A stretch of 64,000 nt of DNA, taken from Rhodospirillales bacterium. Its GTDB lineage: Bacteria; Pseudomonadota; Alphaproteobacteria; Rhodospirillales; Shumkoniaceae. Below, piece by piece: positions 1 to 8,494 of the stretch. A program made the translations under genes and the position numbers. The stretch is taken from assembly GCA_014859895.1 (NCBI GenBank), contig JACZKS010000009.1, positions 38,280 to 102,279 of the forward strand, in the 5' to 3' direction. The notes under the pieces were generated by a model that saw only the letters and a program-made list of their open reading frames with translations, was not told the origin of the DNA and searched no databases. The number at the start of each line of letters is the position of its first letter. Position 1 is the stretch's first letter.

Positions 1-264
1 GATGCCGGTCAAGGGCGACAGCGCGATCACCTCGTGGCGATTGCCGCCGGGCACGCCGGCCGCGGTGAACGGGCCGCTCAGCATGATCAATGGATTGTCG
101 GGACCCAGCGGGTCGGTGTCGGCGCCGACCAGGCGGGCCAGCAGCGCGGCGCCCAGGTTGGCGCCGCCGATGAAGTCGGTGAGGTCCTGGGTGCCGATTT
201 CGCGAAACTCGACCTTGCCGCGGGTGAGATCGATCCAGGCCAGGCGATCATGGTAGCCGTACAT
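1..264 (-). CDS. Aldehyde:ferredoxin oxidoreductase, N-terminal part (runs off the window)
   Basis: The first 88 codons of a gene that continues beyond the left edge. The start reads MYGYHDRLAWIDLTRGKVE, followed by a FIGGANLG segment, a DPLGPDNPLIM stretch and a PGGNRHEV...SPLTG stretch. This is the beginning of the N-terminal domain of the tungsten/molybdenum-pterin aldehyde:ferredoxin oxidoreductase family, which oxidises aldehydes to acids with ferredoxin as acceptor. The Fe-S cysteines and the rest of the pterin site lie outside the window, so activity cannot be judged. It diverges from gnd across a 228-bp gap holding a clear inverted repeat. The substrate is unknown. Confidence 0.85.
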   Translation of the reverse strand, partial: MYGYHDRLAWIDLTRGKVEFREIGTQDLTDFIGGANLGAALLARLVGADTDPLGPDNPLIMLSGPFTAAGVPGGNRHEVIALSPLTGI

Positions 265-328
265 TCTTGTCGTCCTCTTCTTACGGTTCGGCGCCCAAAG
301 GTTGATGGGCAGGCGTCCGATTACCCGT

Positions 329-357
329 TCGTTGTTTAGGGAGACTATAAACAACGA
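329..357. promoter_or_regulatory. Perfect 10-bp inverted repeat between the AOR gene and gnd
   Basis: TCGTTGTTTA (329-338) and TAAACAACGA (348-357) are exact reverse complements separated by 9 bases. The site lies between two divergent genes, about 65 bp from the AOR start and 135 bp from gnd. Arm length and spacing suit a dimeric repressor operator, and there is no T-run to suggest a terminator. No cognate regulator is obvious nearby; the binding role is inferred. Confidence 0.6.
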
Positions 358-492
358 CGACGCCCCTGTCTCCCCTTCCGACAGACCCGACCCCTTGACG
401 TCGCGAGGCGGGTCGCCTTTATTGGCTCCATCAACTCTCAGGCCGCTCCACGGGCCGTGTAACTTCGGGAAAAGCGGGAAGAAGGAAGCGCA

Positions 493-1911
493 ATGACTGC
501 TCAAGCGGACATCGGCCTCGTCGGCCTTGCCGTCATGGGTCAGAACCTGGCCCTCAATATCGCCGACCACGGATACAAAATCGCCGTCTTCAACCGGACC
601 ACGGCGACCACGAAGAAGTTCGTCGGCTCGGAGGCGGCGAAGGGCAAGCCTGTCATCGGCTGCGATACCATGGCCGACCTGGTGGCGGCGCTGAAGAAGC
701 CTCGTGCCATCATCCTGATGGTCAAGGCGGGTGCCCCGGTCGACGAGCAGATTGCCCTGTTGAGGCCGTTGCTCGAGCCAGGCGACATCATCGTCGATGG
801 CGGCAATTCCCATTTCCGCGACACTCAGCGGCGCGACCGCGAGCTGACAGCGGCCGGACTGCATTTCATGGGCACCGGCATTTCCGGCGGCGAGGAAGGG
901 GCGCGCAACGGCCCCTCGATCATGCCGGGCGGCACCGCCGCGGCCTACGCCAAGGTCGGCCCCATCTTCCAGGCGATCTCGGCCAAGGTCGATGGTGAAC
1001 CCTGCTGCATCCACATCGGCACCGACGGCGCCGGCCACTTCGTCAAGACCACCCACAACGGAATCGAATATGCCGACATGCAGATGATCGCCGAGGTGTA
1101 TTCGCTGATGCGCAACCTCTTGGGCATGCCGGCCGCCGAAATGGCGAAGACCTTTGCGGCATGGAACCAGGGCGATCTCGATTCCTACCTGATCGAGATC
1201 ACCGCCGACATCCTGGCCCAGGTCGACGAGGAGACCGGCAAGCCGATGGTGGACGTCATCGTCGATCGGGCCGGCCAAAAGGGCACCGGGCAGTGGACCA
1301 GCGCCTCGGCGCTCGAACTGGGCGTGCCGGCGCCGACCATCGCTGAAGCCGTGTTCGCCCGCGCTCTGTCGGCGCTTAAACCCGAGCGGGTGGCGGCGGA
1401 GAAAATCCTCGGCGGCGCCAAGCCCGCCTTCAATGGCGACAAGGCGGCCTTCGTCAATGATCTGCGAGATGCGCTGCTGGCCTCCAAGATCTGCGCATAT
1501 GCCCAGGGCTTCGCCCTGATCCAGGCGGCCAAGGAGGAATTCGGCTGGGATACCGACCTGGGGAAGGTCAGCATGATCTGGCGGGGCGGCTGCATCATCC
1601 GGGCCCGCTTCCTCAACCGCATCAAGGAAGCCTACGACCGCGACGCCGGTCTCAAGAACCTGCTGCTCGACCCCTATTTCCGGGATTTCGTCGAGAAGGG
1701 CCAAGCGGCGTGGCGGCGCGTCGTGGGGGCGGCGATTGCCAATGGGCTGCCGGTGCCGGCGTTAAGTTCGGCGCTGTCCTATTACGACGCCTACCGCAGC
1801 GGCCGGCTGTGGGCCGACCTCATCCAGGCCCAGCGCGACTACTTCGGCGCCCATACCTTCGAGCGGACGGACCGCGAAGGCTGGTTCCACCGCGAGTGGG
1901 CACGCGGCTGA
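493..1911 (+). CDS. gnd: 6-phosphogluconate dehydrogenase (decarboxylating)
   Basis: 472 residues, the normal length for the long NADP-dependent form. It converts 6-phosphogluconate to ribulose 5-phosphate, CO2 and NADPH in the cytoplasmic pentose phosphate pathway. The Rossmann fingerprint [10 protein letters not shown] is at 11-20, the [17 protein letters not shown] substrate loop at 131-147, and the catalytic segment [15 protein letters not shown] carries Lys185, Asn189 and Glu192. The ATG follows AAGGAAG. gntK begins 28 bp after the stop, so the two genes form a gluconate-use operon: GntK makes the substrate that Gnd consumes. Confidence 0.97.
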   Translation: MTAQADIGLVGLAVMGQNLALNIADHGYKIAVFNRTTATTKKFVGSEAAKGKPVIGCDTMADLVAALKKPRAIILMVKAGAPVDEQIALLRPLLEPGDIIVDGGNSHFRDTQRRDRELTAAGLHFMGTGISGGEEGARNGPSIMPGGTAAAYAKVGPIFQAISAKVDGEPCCIHIGTDGAGHFVKTTHNGIEYADMQMIAEVYSLMRNLLGMPAAEMAKTFAAWNQGDLDSYLIEITADILAQVDEETGKPMVDVIVDRAGQKGTGQWTSASALELGVPAPTIAEAVFARALSALKPERVAAEKILGGAKPAFNGDKAAFVNDLRDALLASKICAYAQGFALIQAAKEEFGWDTDLGKVSMIWRGGCIIRARFLNRIKEAYDRDAGLKNLLLDPYFRDFVEKGQAAWRRVVGAAIANGLPVPALSSALSYYDAYRSGRLWADLIQAQRDYFGAHTFERTDREGWFHREWARG

Positions 1912-1939
1912 CCGACAAAACAACGCAAGGGGGTCAAGC

Positions 1940-2452
1940 ATGATCATCATCGTCATGGGGGTGTCGGGATGCGGCAAGTCGGCCGTCGGCAGCCGCCTGG
2001 CCGAACTGCTCGACGCCCATTACGCCGAGGGCGACGAATTCCATTCCAAGGCCAACATCGAGAAGATGCGAAACGGCATCCCACTCAACGACGACGACCG
2101 CTGGCCCTGGCTCACAGCCATCGCCGAGGCGATCCAAGGCTGGCGGACCCAGGGACGCAATGCCGTGGTCGCCTGCTCGGCCTTGAAGAAAGTCTATCGG
2201 AATATCCTGAGAGGCGGGCACGACGACGTCATCTTCGTCCACCTCAAGGGTTCGATGGAACTGATCGCCGCCAGGATGGCCAAGCGCAAGCACGAGTACA
2301 TGCCGGCCACGCTCCTGCAAAGCCAGTTCGACACCCTGGAGCCGCCGGACGAAAAAACGGAAAACGCCATCGCCGTCGACATCACTCCGCCGCCCGAGTC
2401 GATCGTTGAAACCGTCCTCGATCGCCTGCGAAAGAGGGGATTGATTACGTAA
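1940..2452 (+). CDS. gntK: Gluconokinase
   Basis: 170 residues, typical of the P-loop gluconokinases (shikimate-kinase fold). It phosphorylates D-gluconate to 6-phosphogluconate with ATP. The Walker A loop GVSGCGKSAVG is at 7-17, the EGDEFH substrate segment follows at about residues 31-36, and the FVHLKGS ... KHEYMPATLLQSQFDTLEPP region near residues 97-135 is highly characteristic of the family. It lies 28 bp behind gnd with a purine-rich AGGGGG before the ATG, and a strong terminator follows, so gnd-gntK is a two-gene unit. Confidence 0.96.
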   Translation: MIIIVMGVSGCGKSAVGSRLAELLDAHYAEGDEFHSKANIEKMRNGIPLNDDDRWPWLTAIAEAIQGWRTQGRNAVVACSALKKVYRNILRGGHDDVIFVHLKGSMELIAARMAKRKHEYMPATLLQSQFDTLEPPDEKTENAIAVDITPPPESIVETVLDRLRKRGLIT

Positions 2453-2464
2453 GGCAGATGTGGA

Positions 2465-2495
2465 AACGGCGCACCGAAGTGCGCCGTTCCTTTTT
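2465..2495 (+). terminator. Rho-independent terminator of gnd-gntK
   Basis: AACGGCGCAC (2465-2474), loop CGAA, and GTGCGCCGTT (2479-2488) form a perfect 10-bp stem with a stable tetraloop, followed by CCTTTTT. It sits 12 bp after the gntK stop. Confidence 0.9.
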
Positions 2496-2498
2496 CCC

Positions 2499-2570
2499 GT
2501 CACTCCCGCGCAAGCGGGAGTCCAGAGTTCACTAAAGAAGGCTGGATTCCCGCGTTCGCGGGAATGACGG
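2499..2570. repeat. Paired palindromic dispersed repeat (REP/MITE-like)
   Basis: Two related hairpins face each other: CGTCACTCCCGCGCAAGCGG... ending in GTCCAG, and CTGGATTCCCGCGTTCGCGG... ending in ATGACGG, with about 15 bp between. The CTGGATTCCCGC / GCGGGAATGACG ends are those of the short dispersed palindromes common in proteobacterial intergenic DNA. It lies between convergent gntK and the CtBP-like gene, a usual location. Copy number elsewhere in the genome cannot be seen here. Confidence 0.65.
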
Positions 2571-2576
2571 TTGAGC

Positions 2577-3590
2577 CTACTTCTTCAGGAACTCGGCGTT
2601 AACGCAGTTATAAAGGTTGCCGTCGCGCAGGAAGTCGACGGCGGTCTTTACCGATTTCTTGCGCAGCGTCACGATGCTTTCGGGGCTGTGGAAGGCCGAG
2701 TGCGGGGTCAGCACGACGCGGCCGTGCAGCCACGGCTCCTTGGTCCGCCACGCCTTGATCAGCGGATGGTCCAGTTCCGGCGGCTCGACTTCCAGCACGT
2801 CGAGGCCGGCGCCGTCCAGTTGGCGGCTTTTCAACGCCTCGTAGACGGCATCCAGCACCACCGTCTCACCGCGCCCGGTGTTGATGAGGATCGCCCCCTT
2901 CTTGACGTGCGACAGGGCCTTGGCGTCGATCATGTTGCGGGTTTCCGGCGTCAGCGGGGTGTGGATACTGACGACGTCGGAGCCGGCCAGCAGTTCCTCA
3001 AGCGAGAAAGCGCGGCCGAAGCCGAGGCCCAATTCCATGCCGGGACGCAGGTAAGGATCGTAGAACCACACGTCGAGGCCGAAGGCCTTGGCCCGCATGG
3101 CCGTCGCCGTACCGATGCGGCCCAGCCCGACGATGCCGATCCTGCGGCCCAACAGGCGGCGCTTGATCGGCGGTGTATGGAACATCCATTCGCCGATGGG
3201 GTCGCCGCGCAGGCGCTCGTTGTGCTCGACGATGCCGCGGGTCAGGCCCAAAAGCAGGCCGATGGCATGCTCGGCCACGTCCATGGTGCCGTAATCGGGC
3301 ACGTTGCAAACGGGAATCCCCATGGCGCCGAAGCCCTTGAGGTCAACGTTGTCGAAGCCGACGCCGGCCCGCACCACCAGCTTGATATTGTCCAGCTTGG
3401 CCATGATGGCGGGCGTCACCGGAATCTTTTCGTAAAGCGCAAGCGCGTGGCACGACCGCCATGACTCGTCGGTGATCTTGGCCTCGATGCCGGGCTGCCA
3501 GCGGTAGAAGTCGATGGTGAAATCGGAACCGGCCACCTCGCGTTCGAGGTCGGCGTCGTCGTATCCCAAATCGGGAATGAGAATGCGCAT
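2577..3590 (-). CDS. CtBP-like D-isomer-specific 2-hydroxyacid dehydrogenase
   Basis: 337 residues from the ATG at 3590, preceded by GAGAGGAAGC; an upstream in-frame ATG lacks a better site and the extra residues do not look like the family. The NAD-binding loop GLGRIG is at 155-160. The catalytic residues are visible: Arg240 in NTGRGE, Glu269 in EVEPPE and His297 in TPHSA. The C-terminal-binding-protein/phosphoglycerate-dehydrogenase clade reduces 2-keto acids or oxidises D-2-hydroxy acids; the substrate cannot be read from sequence. It is divergent from a TetR regulator that may control it. Confidence 0.88.
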   Translation of the reverse strand: MRILIPDLGYDDADLEREVAGSDFTIDFYRWQPGIEAKITDESWRSCHALALYEKIPVTPAIMAKLDNIKLVVRAGVGFDNVDLKGFGAMGIPVCNVPDYGTMDVAEHAIGLLLGLTRGIVEHNERLRGDPIGEWMFHTPPIKRRLLGRRIGIVGLGRIGTATAMRAKAFGLDVWFYDPYLRPGMELGLGFGRAFSLEELLAGSDVVSIHTPLTPETRNMIDAKALSHVKKGAILINTGRGETVVLDAVYEALKSRQLDGAGLDVLEVEPPELDHPLIKAWRTKEPWLHGRVVLTPHSAFHSPESIVTLRKKSVKTAVDFLRDGNLYNCVNAEFLKK

Positions 3591-3866
3591 GCTTCCTCTC
3601 ATCGTTCCTGTTTGCCTATTGAGGCGTTTGTTTATCGGCGCCGGCAAAACGGGCGAATGGCCCGCCGGCGTCGCCTGCACTGGCGTCATATTAAAAGACT
3701 CGGGCTCCCCGCCCCATTTGTAATGTACTTTGCATCCGAAAGCCTAAATTCTTTTCGGGCGGAATTCAATAACCGGAATACGCGAAATGCCCCGAAGATT
3801 CCATTTCCACCCATCGCCGCCGCGATGGTATGCATCAACGGAATGGTTGAGAAAAGGGAGCCTCGT

Positions 3867-4514
3867 ATGGACAAATCCGTGAGCGACGCACCGACCGCCG
3901 GCAAGCGCGATCCGGAAACCCGGCGGCGGTGGCTCACCGACGCCGCCCGCCGGGAGTTCATGGCCAAGGGCCTGGAAGGCGCCCGTGTCGACGAGATCGC
4001 CAAGCAGGCCGGCGTCAACAAGCAACTGGTCTACCACTACTTCGGCAATAAGGAGGCGTTCTACCTCCACATCCTGGAAAAGACCTACGAGGCGATGATC
4101 GAGGCCAAAACCTCGCTCGAACTCGACACGCTGGCGCCGCCGGCCGCCATCGAGCGCTTGGTCGGTTTCACTTTCGACTACATGGCGGAGCACCCGGAAT
4201 TCGTCGCCCTGCTCAACGACGAGAACGTCCACAAGGCCCGCCACCTGCGCCAGTCCGAGCGCGTGCCGGCGATGCACAAGCGATTGATCGCCATGATCGA
4301 CGCGGTGATGCGGCGGGGTGAGAAGGACGGCTCGCTGCGCCAGGGCATCGATACCGTGCAGTTCTACATCACGCTTTCCGGCATGTGCTATTTCACCTTC
4401 ACCAACATGCACACGCTTTCGGTGGTGTTCGGCCGCGACCTCTCCACCCCGGCCGCGCTCTCCACCCGGCGCGCCCACATCATCGAGATGATGATGGCCT
4501 CGGTGAGGCCGTAG
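3867..4514 (+). CDS. TetR/AcrR family transcriptional regulator
   Basis: 215 residues from the ATG at 3867, chosen because AAGGGAG precedes it; longer in-frame starts add unrelated sequence. The DNA-binding helix-turn-helix spans about residues 20-65 (ARVDEIAKQAGVNKQLVYHYFGNKEAFY), the typical TetR N-terminus. The rest is a helical ligand/dimer domain with an aromatic patch FYITLSGMCYFTFTNMH. The ligand is unknown. It diverges from the CtBP-like dehydrogenase across 276 bp, the usual arrangement for local control. Confidence 0.92.
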   Translation: MDKSVSDAPTAGKRDPETRRRWLTDAARREFMAKGLEGARVDEIAKQAGVNKQLVYHYFGNKEAFYLHILEKTYEAMIEAKTSLELDTLAPPAAIERLVGFTFDYMAEHPEFVALLNDENVHKARHLRQSERVPAMHKRLIAMIDAVMRRGEKDGSLRQGIDTVQFYITLSGMCYFTFTNMHTLSVVFGRDLSTPAALSTRRAHIIEMMMASVRP

Positions 4515-4547
4515 GGGGCGCCTGGACGCCGATCCGCCGATGCCCGG

Positions 4548-5660
4548 TCATTTCACCGCTTCCCACCACTTGGGCAAGGATTGCGGCAATGCGGCGAGCG
4601 GCAAAGGCTCTCCGATTCTGGGGGTGAGAAGCCGGTAGGGTTTTTCGCCGCTGGCTTCGGCCAAGCGCCTAAACGGTTCATCCCACGCATGATTGGAGAG
4701 GGTGAATTTCCCCACGTGCGCGGGGATCAGGTTTTGGGCCCGAAGGTCTTGTGCCGCTTGGGTGGCCTCTTCGGGGTTCATGTGGATATTGGCCCAACGC
4801 GGATTGTACTGGCCGCAGTCCAACGCGACGACATCGAAGCCCCCGAACTTCCGGCCGATCTCGGCGAAGTGCGAGCCGTATCCGCTGTCGCCGCTGAAGA
4901 ACAGACGCCGGCTGTCCGAGGCCAGGGCAAAACCGACCCACAAGGTCTGATTGGTCGCCATCAGGCGCCGCGCGAAGTGCCTGGCCGGCAACGCGTGAAT
5001 GGTCAGGCCAGGGTCGATGTCGAAGCGGTCGTCCCAATCGGCCTCGTGGATCTTGCTTTCCGGGTAGCCCCAAAGCGCCAGATAGGCGCCGATCCCCAAG
5101 GCGCCGATGGCGTGCCGGATTTTCGGCTCAAGCGCCTTGATGGTGTCGTATTCCAGATGATCCCAATGCTCATGGGTGATCAGCAGATAATCGATGTCGG
5201 GCATGTCCTCGACGCCGTACGGATTGGCACCCTCAAAAACCTTGACGGCGAAAGGCACCGGCGCGGCATAGGTGCCGAACACCGGATCGATCAGAATGCG
5301 CCGGCCGCCGAGTTGCACGTAGTAGGACGAGTGGCCGAGCCAGATCACCGTGTCCTCGTCTTTGTCCAGGGCTTTCAAATCGGTCTTCACCGTGGGTATC
5401 GGACTGTTCGGCCGCAGCCCCTCGGGATCTTCCTCAGTCAGGTATTTGAAAAGCGAGGCGGCAAAGCCGATGTCCTCGGTAAGTATCGGGGTCGGCTCCA
5501 GGTTGCGGAATTCCCCGTCGACATAATTGGGCGAGGCCAACACCGCCGCGCTCCGTATCGATTCAATCGACGGCCCGAACTTCGGATGTTGCAGGTAGGC
5601 GCATCCGCCGATGCCCGCGACGGCGATCACGATGACAATGAACAGAAACGCCTTGAACAT
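4548..5660 (-). CDS. UlaG-like metallo-beta-lactamase-fold hydrolase, probable lipoprotein
   Basis: 370 residues from the ATG at 5660, which follows a GGGGGG tract. The N-terminus is hydrophobic and ends in IGGC with Cys20, consistent with a lipoprotein signal or an anchor. The metal motif THEHWDH gives His163, His165, Asp167 and His168, and a later FSGDSGYG and PAHVGKF supply further ligands. This layout matches the UlaG / NAPE-PLD-like branch, which hydrolyses phosphodiesters or lactones. The actual substrate is unknown. It is convergent with the TetR gene, leaving 33 bp between the stops. Confidence 0.85.
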   Translation of the reverse strand: MFKAFLFIVIVIAVAGIGGCAYLQHPKFGPSIESIRSAAVLASPNYVDGEFRNLEPTPILTEDIGFAASLFKYLTEEDPEGLRPNSPIPTVKTDLKALDKDEDTVIWLGHSSYYVQLGGRRILIDPVFGTYAAPVPFAVKVFEGANPYGVEDMPDIDYLLITHEHWDHLEYDTIKALEPKIRHAIGALGIGAYLALWGYPESKIHEADWDDRFDIDPGLTIHALPARHFARRLMATNQTLWVGFALASDSRRLFFSGDSGYGSHFAEIGRKFGGFDVVALDCGQYNPRWANIHMNPEEATQAAQDLRAQNLIPAHVGKFTLSNHAWDEPFRRLAEASGEKPYRLLTPRIGEPLPLAALPQSLPKWWEAVK

Positions 5661-5758
5661 CGAATTCCCCCCCTTCGGTAGCCGCGGCGGTCGAGCGCCG
5701 CCGCCACCGATTTGTTTCCGCGCCGTCCACCGATAGCTGATGCGGTCGAACGGGACGA

Positions 5759-6586
5759 TTACAGCGCCGCCCGCAGCACCCCGACGATATCCGCCCCTGC
5801 CATCGGCGGACGGGCCGGAAGATTCCCGTTCCCGTCGTTCATGATGCAGAGCGTGTCCCTGGCATAGGCCTCGATCAGGCGGCCGTCGATACCTAATTCC
5901 GAGAAACGGATCGGACACCCGATCGACTTGAGGAAGTCCTCGAAGCGGTCGATCCCGGCCAGCGCGCAGTCCAGATCGTCCGGCCCCTTGGCGTACTGGG
6001 TTTCCCCGCCGGCGAACTCCACATAGCGTTGCTCGGCCGCCGCCGCGATGATTTGCTTGCGCTGTTCGACCGTCAGCGAGTGGTTCAGCGCGTTGCGGTT
6101 GGCGGCGCCCATGTCGTACATGCTGACCGTCGCGATGGCCTTCAGGCGCGGGTCGATCTTGGCCGCACTGATGACAAAGCTGCCGCTGCCGCAAACCCCG
6201 ATCGCACCGATCCGGTTCCTGTCGACAAACGGCTGGGTGCCCAGGAAATCGACCGCGGCGCTGAAAGCCTCGGCATAGAGGTCCGGCGAAACCAGGTTGC
6301 GGGGCCGGCCATCGCTCTCGCCCCAGAAGAGCAGGTCCACGGACATCGCAACGAATCCCTGTTCAGCCATCTTCGTGGCATAGAGGTTCGCGCTTTGCTC
6401 CGTCACCGCACCCATCGGATGCCCCACGACGACCGCCGGATTCCTGGCGTTCCGGTCGAGGGTGTTGGGGGTGAAAAGATTGCCGGCGACGTTCATTTGA
6501 TATTGGTTCCTGAAGGTGACCTTCCGCACGGTCACCCTGCCGCTGGTGTAGAAGTTGGCCGCGCCGTTGGACATGTCCTGAGCCAT
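5759..6586 (-). CDS. Chimeric ORF: truncated alpha/beta hydrolase fused to iron alcohol dehydrogenase tail
   Basis: 275 residues in one open frame but from two unrelated families. Residues 5 to about 200 match the N-terminal two thirds of a YcjY/dienelactone-hydrolase-like alpha/beta hydrolase, including a GHPMGA loop and the nucleophile region GVCGSGSF near 130-137. From about residue 201 (near position 5986) the sequence switches to the C-terminus of a YqhD/BdhA-type iron alcohol dehydrogenase (AGIDRFEDFLKSIGCP, FSELGID, GNLPARPP). The hydrolase Asp and His of the triad and all alcohol-dehydrogenase metal ligands are absent, so the product is probably inactive. MSNGAANFY at 6574 may be the ancestral start. 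Confidence 0.75.
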   Translation of the reverse strand: MAQDMSNGAANFYTSGRVTVRKVTFRNQYQMNVAGNLFTPNTLDRNARNPAVVVGHPMGAVTEQSANLYATKMAEQGFVAMSVDLLFWGESDGRPRNLVSPDLYAEAFSAAVDFLGTQPFVDRNRIGAIGVCGSGSFVISAAKIDPRLKAIATVSMYDMGAANRNALNHSLTVEQRKQIIAAAAEQRYVEFAGGETQYAKGPDDLDCALAGIDRFEDFLKSIGCPIRFSELGIDGRLIEAYARDTLCIMNDGNGNLPARPPMAGADIVGVLRAAL

Positions 6587-6616
6587 GGCGAAAGGCAGGG
6601 GCCGCGCCTGCGCCGG

Positions 6617-6970
6617 ATGGCTTCCGTCGATACCCACAGCCATCAGATCGCCCGGGCGATCGACTGGCTGAAGGACAACTTCGACAATCCGATTCGGGTC
6701 GAGGACCTGGCAAGCAAGGCGGGCTTGAGCAGCTCGGCCTTCCACAACCACTTTCGCGCCATGACCGCCATGAGCCCGCTTCAGTTCCAGAAGAGAATGC
6801 GGCTCAACGAAGCGCGGCGGCTGATGTTTACGGAACGCCTGGACGCTTCGGCCGCCGCGTTCGAAGTCGGCTATGAAAGCCCATCGCAATTCAGTCGCGA
6901 ATACAGCCGCCTGTTCGGCGCCCCTCCGGTGCGCGACATGAAGAACTTGAGCCAGGTTTCAGCAGGCTAG
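6617..6970 (+). pseudogene. AraC-family regulator remnant (C-terminal DNA-binding domain only)
   Basis: 117 residues holding both helix-turn-helix units of an AraC C-terminal domain (RVEDLASKAGLSSSAFHNHF; SAAAFEVGYESPSQFSREYSRLFG). The recognisable family sequence already starts in frame at about 6588 (GERQGPRLRR), without a start codon there, and the N-terminal domain of the YqhC type is missing. The fragment abuts the chimeric hydrolase head to head. YqhC-type regulators usually lie beside iron alcohol dehydrogenase genes, which fits the tail found in that chimera. It may still be translated from ATG 6617 as a bare DNA-binding protein. Confidence 0.7.
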
Positions 6971-7016
6971 AGGCACGAACCGCAATCGCGGCCTCCGGAA
7001 ATGTCCTTGGCTCTCC

Positions 7017-8483
7017 TCACCCCCTGGCAAACTCCTCCCTGAGCTGCCGGTAGAGGCGGCGGTAGCGGGCCAGTTTTTCGCCGTAGGCGGCGGCGAGCGC
7101 GGCGTCGGGCTCGATGACATGATCGAGGGGGGGCGGCGTGCAGACGGCGAGCGGGTCTTCGCCGGTGACGGCCAACCGACCGAGGCGGGCGGCACCATAC
7201 GCGGGGCCGATCTCGCCGCCGGTGTGATAGGTCAGCGGCCGGCCGAGCACGGACGAAAGGATACGCCCCCACAGCCGGCTTCGGGCGCCGCCGCCAATCA
7301 CCGAAACCGTCTCGATCTCGGCGCCGGCCGTCAGCAGGGCGTCCTGGCCGTCGGCGAAGGCGAAGGCCACTCCTTCCAACACGGCGCGGCCCAAGGCGGC
7401 GCGGTCGGCATCGAAGGTGAGGCCGAAGAAGACACCCTTGGCGTCGGGGTCGTTGTGCGGCGTGCGCTCGCCCGCCAGATAGGGCAGAAAGGTGACGGAA
7501 GCCTGGGCATCGCCGGCCGCCTCGATCTCGGCCACCAGCGCGGCTTCGCTGCCGGCGCCGGTCAGGGCCGTCACCCAGGCGAGGCATGACGCCGCGCTTA
7601 AGATCACCGTCATCTGGTGCCAGGTACCGGGCAGGCAGTGACAGAAGGCGTGAACCGCCTGTTCGGGATTGGGCGAAAAGGCGGCGTTGGCGACGAAATA
7701 GACACCCGAGGTGCCGAGCGAGAGAAAGGCCCGGCCCGGCGCCACGGTGCCGACGCCAGCCGCCCCCGCCGCGTTGTCTCCTGCCCCGCCGGCTACGATG
7801 ACTTCGCGGCCCATGCCCCATTCGGCGGCCAGGCCGGCGCGCAGCGTGCCGCTCGGTTCACTCCCCTCGACGAGGCCAGGCATGTGGTCGCGGGTCAGCC
7901 CCGTCGCCGCCAGCATGGCCTCGGACCACGCGCGTTTGGCGACATCGAGCCATAGCGTCCCGGCGGCGTCCGACATCTCCGACACATGCTCGCCGGTCAA
8001 CTTCAGGCGCAGATAGTCCTTGGGCAGCAATACCTTGGCGACGCGCTTGAACACGTCCGGTTCGTGGCCGGCCACCCATAGGAGCTTGGGCGCCGTGAAG
8101 CCGGGCATGGCGAGGTTGCCGGTGATGCGGCGCGAGGCAGGCTCGCGGCGTTCCAGTTCGGCGCACTCGGCCCCCGACCGGCCGTCATTCCACAGGATGG
8201 CCGGCCGCAGGACGCGATCAGAGTCATCCAGCAGAGTGGCGCCGTGCATCTGGCCCGATAGTCCAATGCCACGCACCGCCGCCAGTTCCTTCGGGTGCTT
8301 GGCCTTGAGCGCGCCGACAGCCTCCAGCGTCGCTTGCCACCACGCCTCGGGGTCCTGCTCCGACCACAGGGGATGCGGGCGGCTGACGTCGAGCGGAGCG
8401 CTGCCCTGCCCAACCACCGCCTGGGTGTCGTCGACCAGAGCTGCCTTGACGCCAGACGTGCCGAGATCGATGCCGAGGTACAT
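7017..8483 (-). CDS. xylB: Xylulokinase
   Basis: 488 residues, full length for FGGY-family xylulokinase, which phosphorylates D-xylulose to xylulose 5-phosphate. The first ATPase loop DLGTSGVK is at 6-13. A GLSGQMHG substrate segment and a WNDGR motif follow, and the C-terminal nucleotide motif is GGGARSRLW. The ATG follows GGGGAAGG and is only 11 bp from the stop of the aldo/keto reductase gene, making it the last gene of a four-gene operon. Confidence 0.95.
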   Translation of the reverse strand: MYLGIDLGTSGVKAALVDDTQAVVGQGSAPLDVSRPHPLWSEQDPEAWWQATLEAVGALKAKHPKELAAVRGIGLSGQMHGATLLDDSDRVLRPAILWNDGRSGAECAELERREPASRRITGNLAMPGFTAPKLLWVAGHEPDVFKRVAKVLLPKDYLRLKLTGEHVSEMSDAAGTLWLDVAKRAWSEAMLAATGLTRDHMPGLVEGSEPSGTLRAGLAAEWGMGREVIVAGGAGDNAAGAAGVGTVAPGRAFLSLGTSGVYFVANAAFSPNPEQAVHAFCHCLPGTWHQMTVILSAASCLAWVTALTGAGSEAALVAEIEAAGDAQASVTFLPYLAGERTPHNDPDAKGVFFGLTFDADRAALGRAVLEGVAFAFADGQDALLTAGAEIETVSVIGGGARSRLWGRILSSVLGRPLTYHTGGEIGPAYGAARLGRLAVTGEDPLAVCTPPPLDHVIEPDAALAAAYGEKLARYRRLYRQLREEFARG

Positions 8484-8494
8484 GGGACCTTCCC

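Noticed and set aside
2571..3464. Long open frame on the + strand opposite the CtBP-like dehydrogenase
   Set aside because: It is the antisense shadow of a well supported gene in GC-rich DNA and has no family resemblance or ribosome-binding site.
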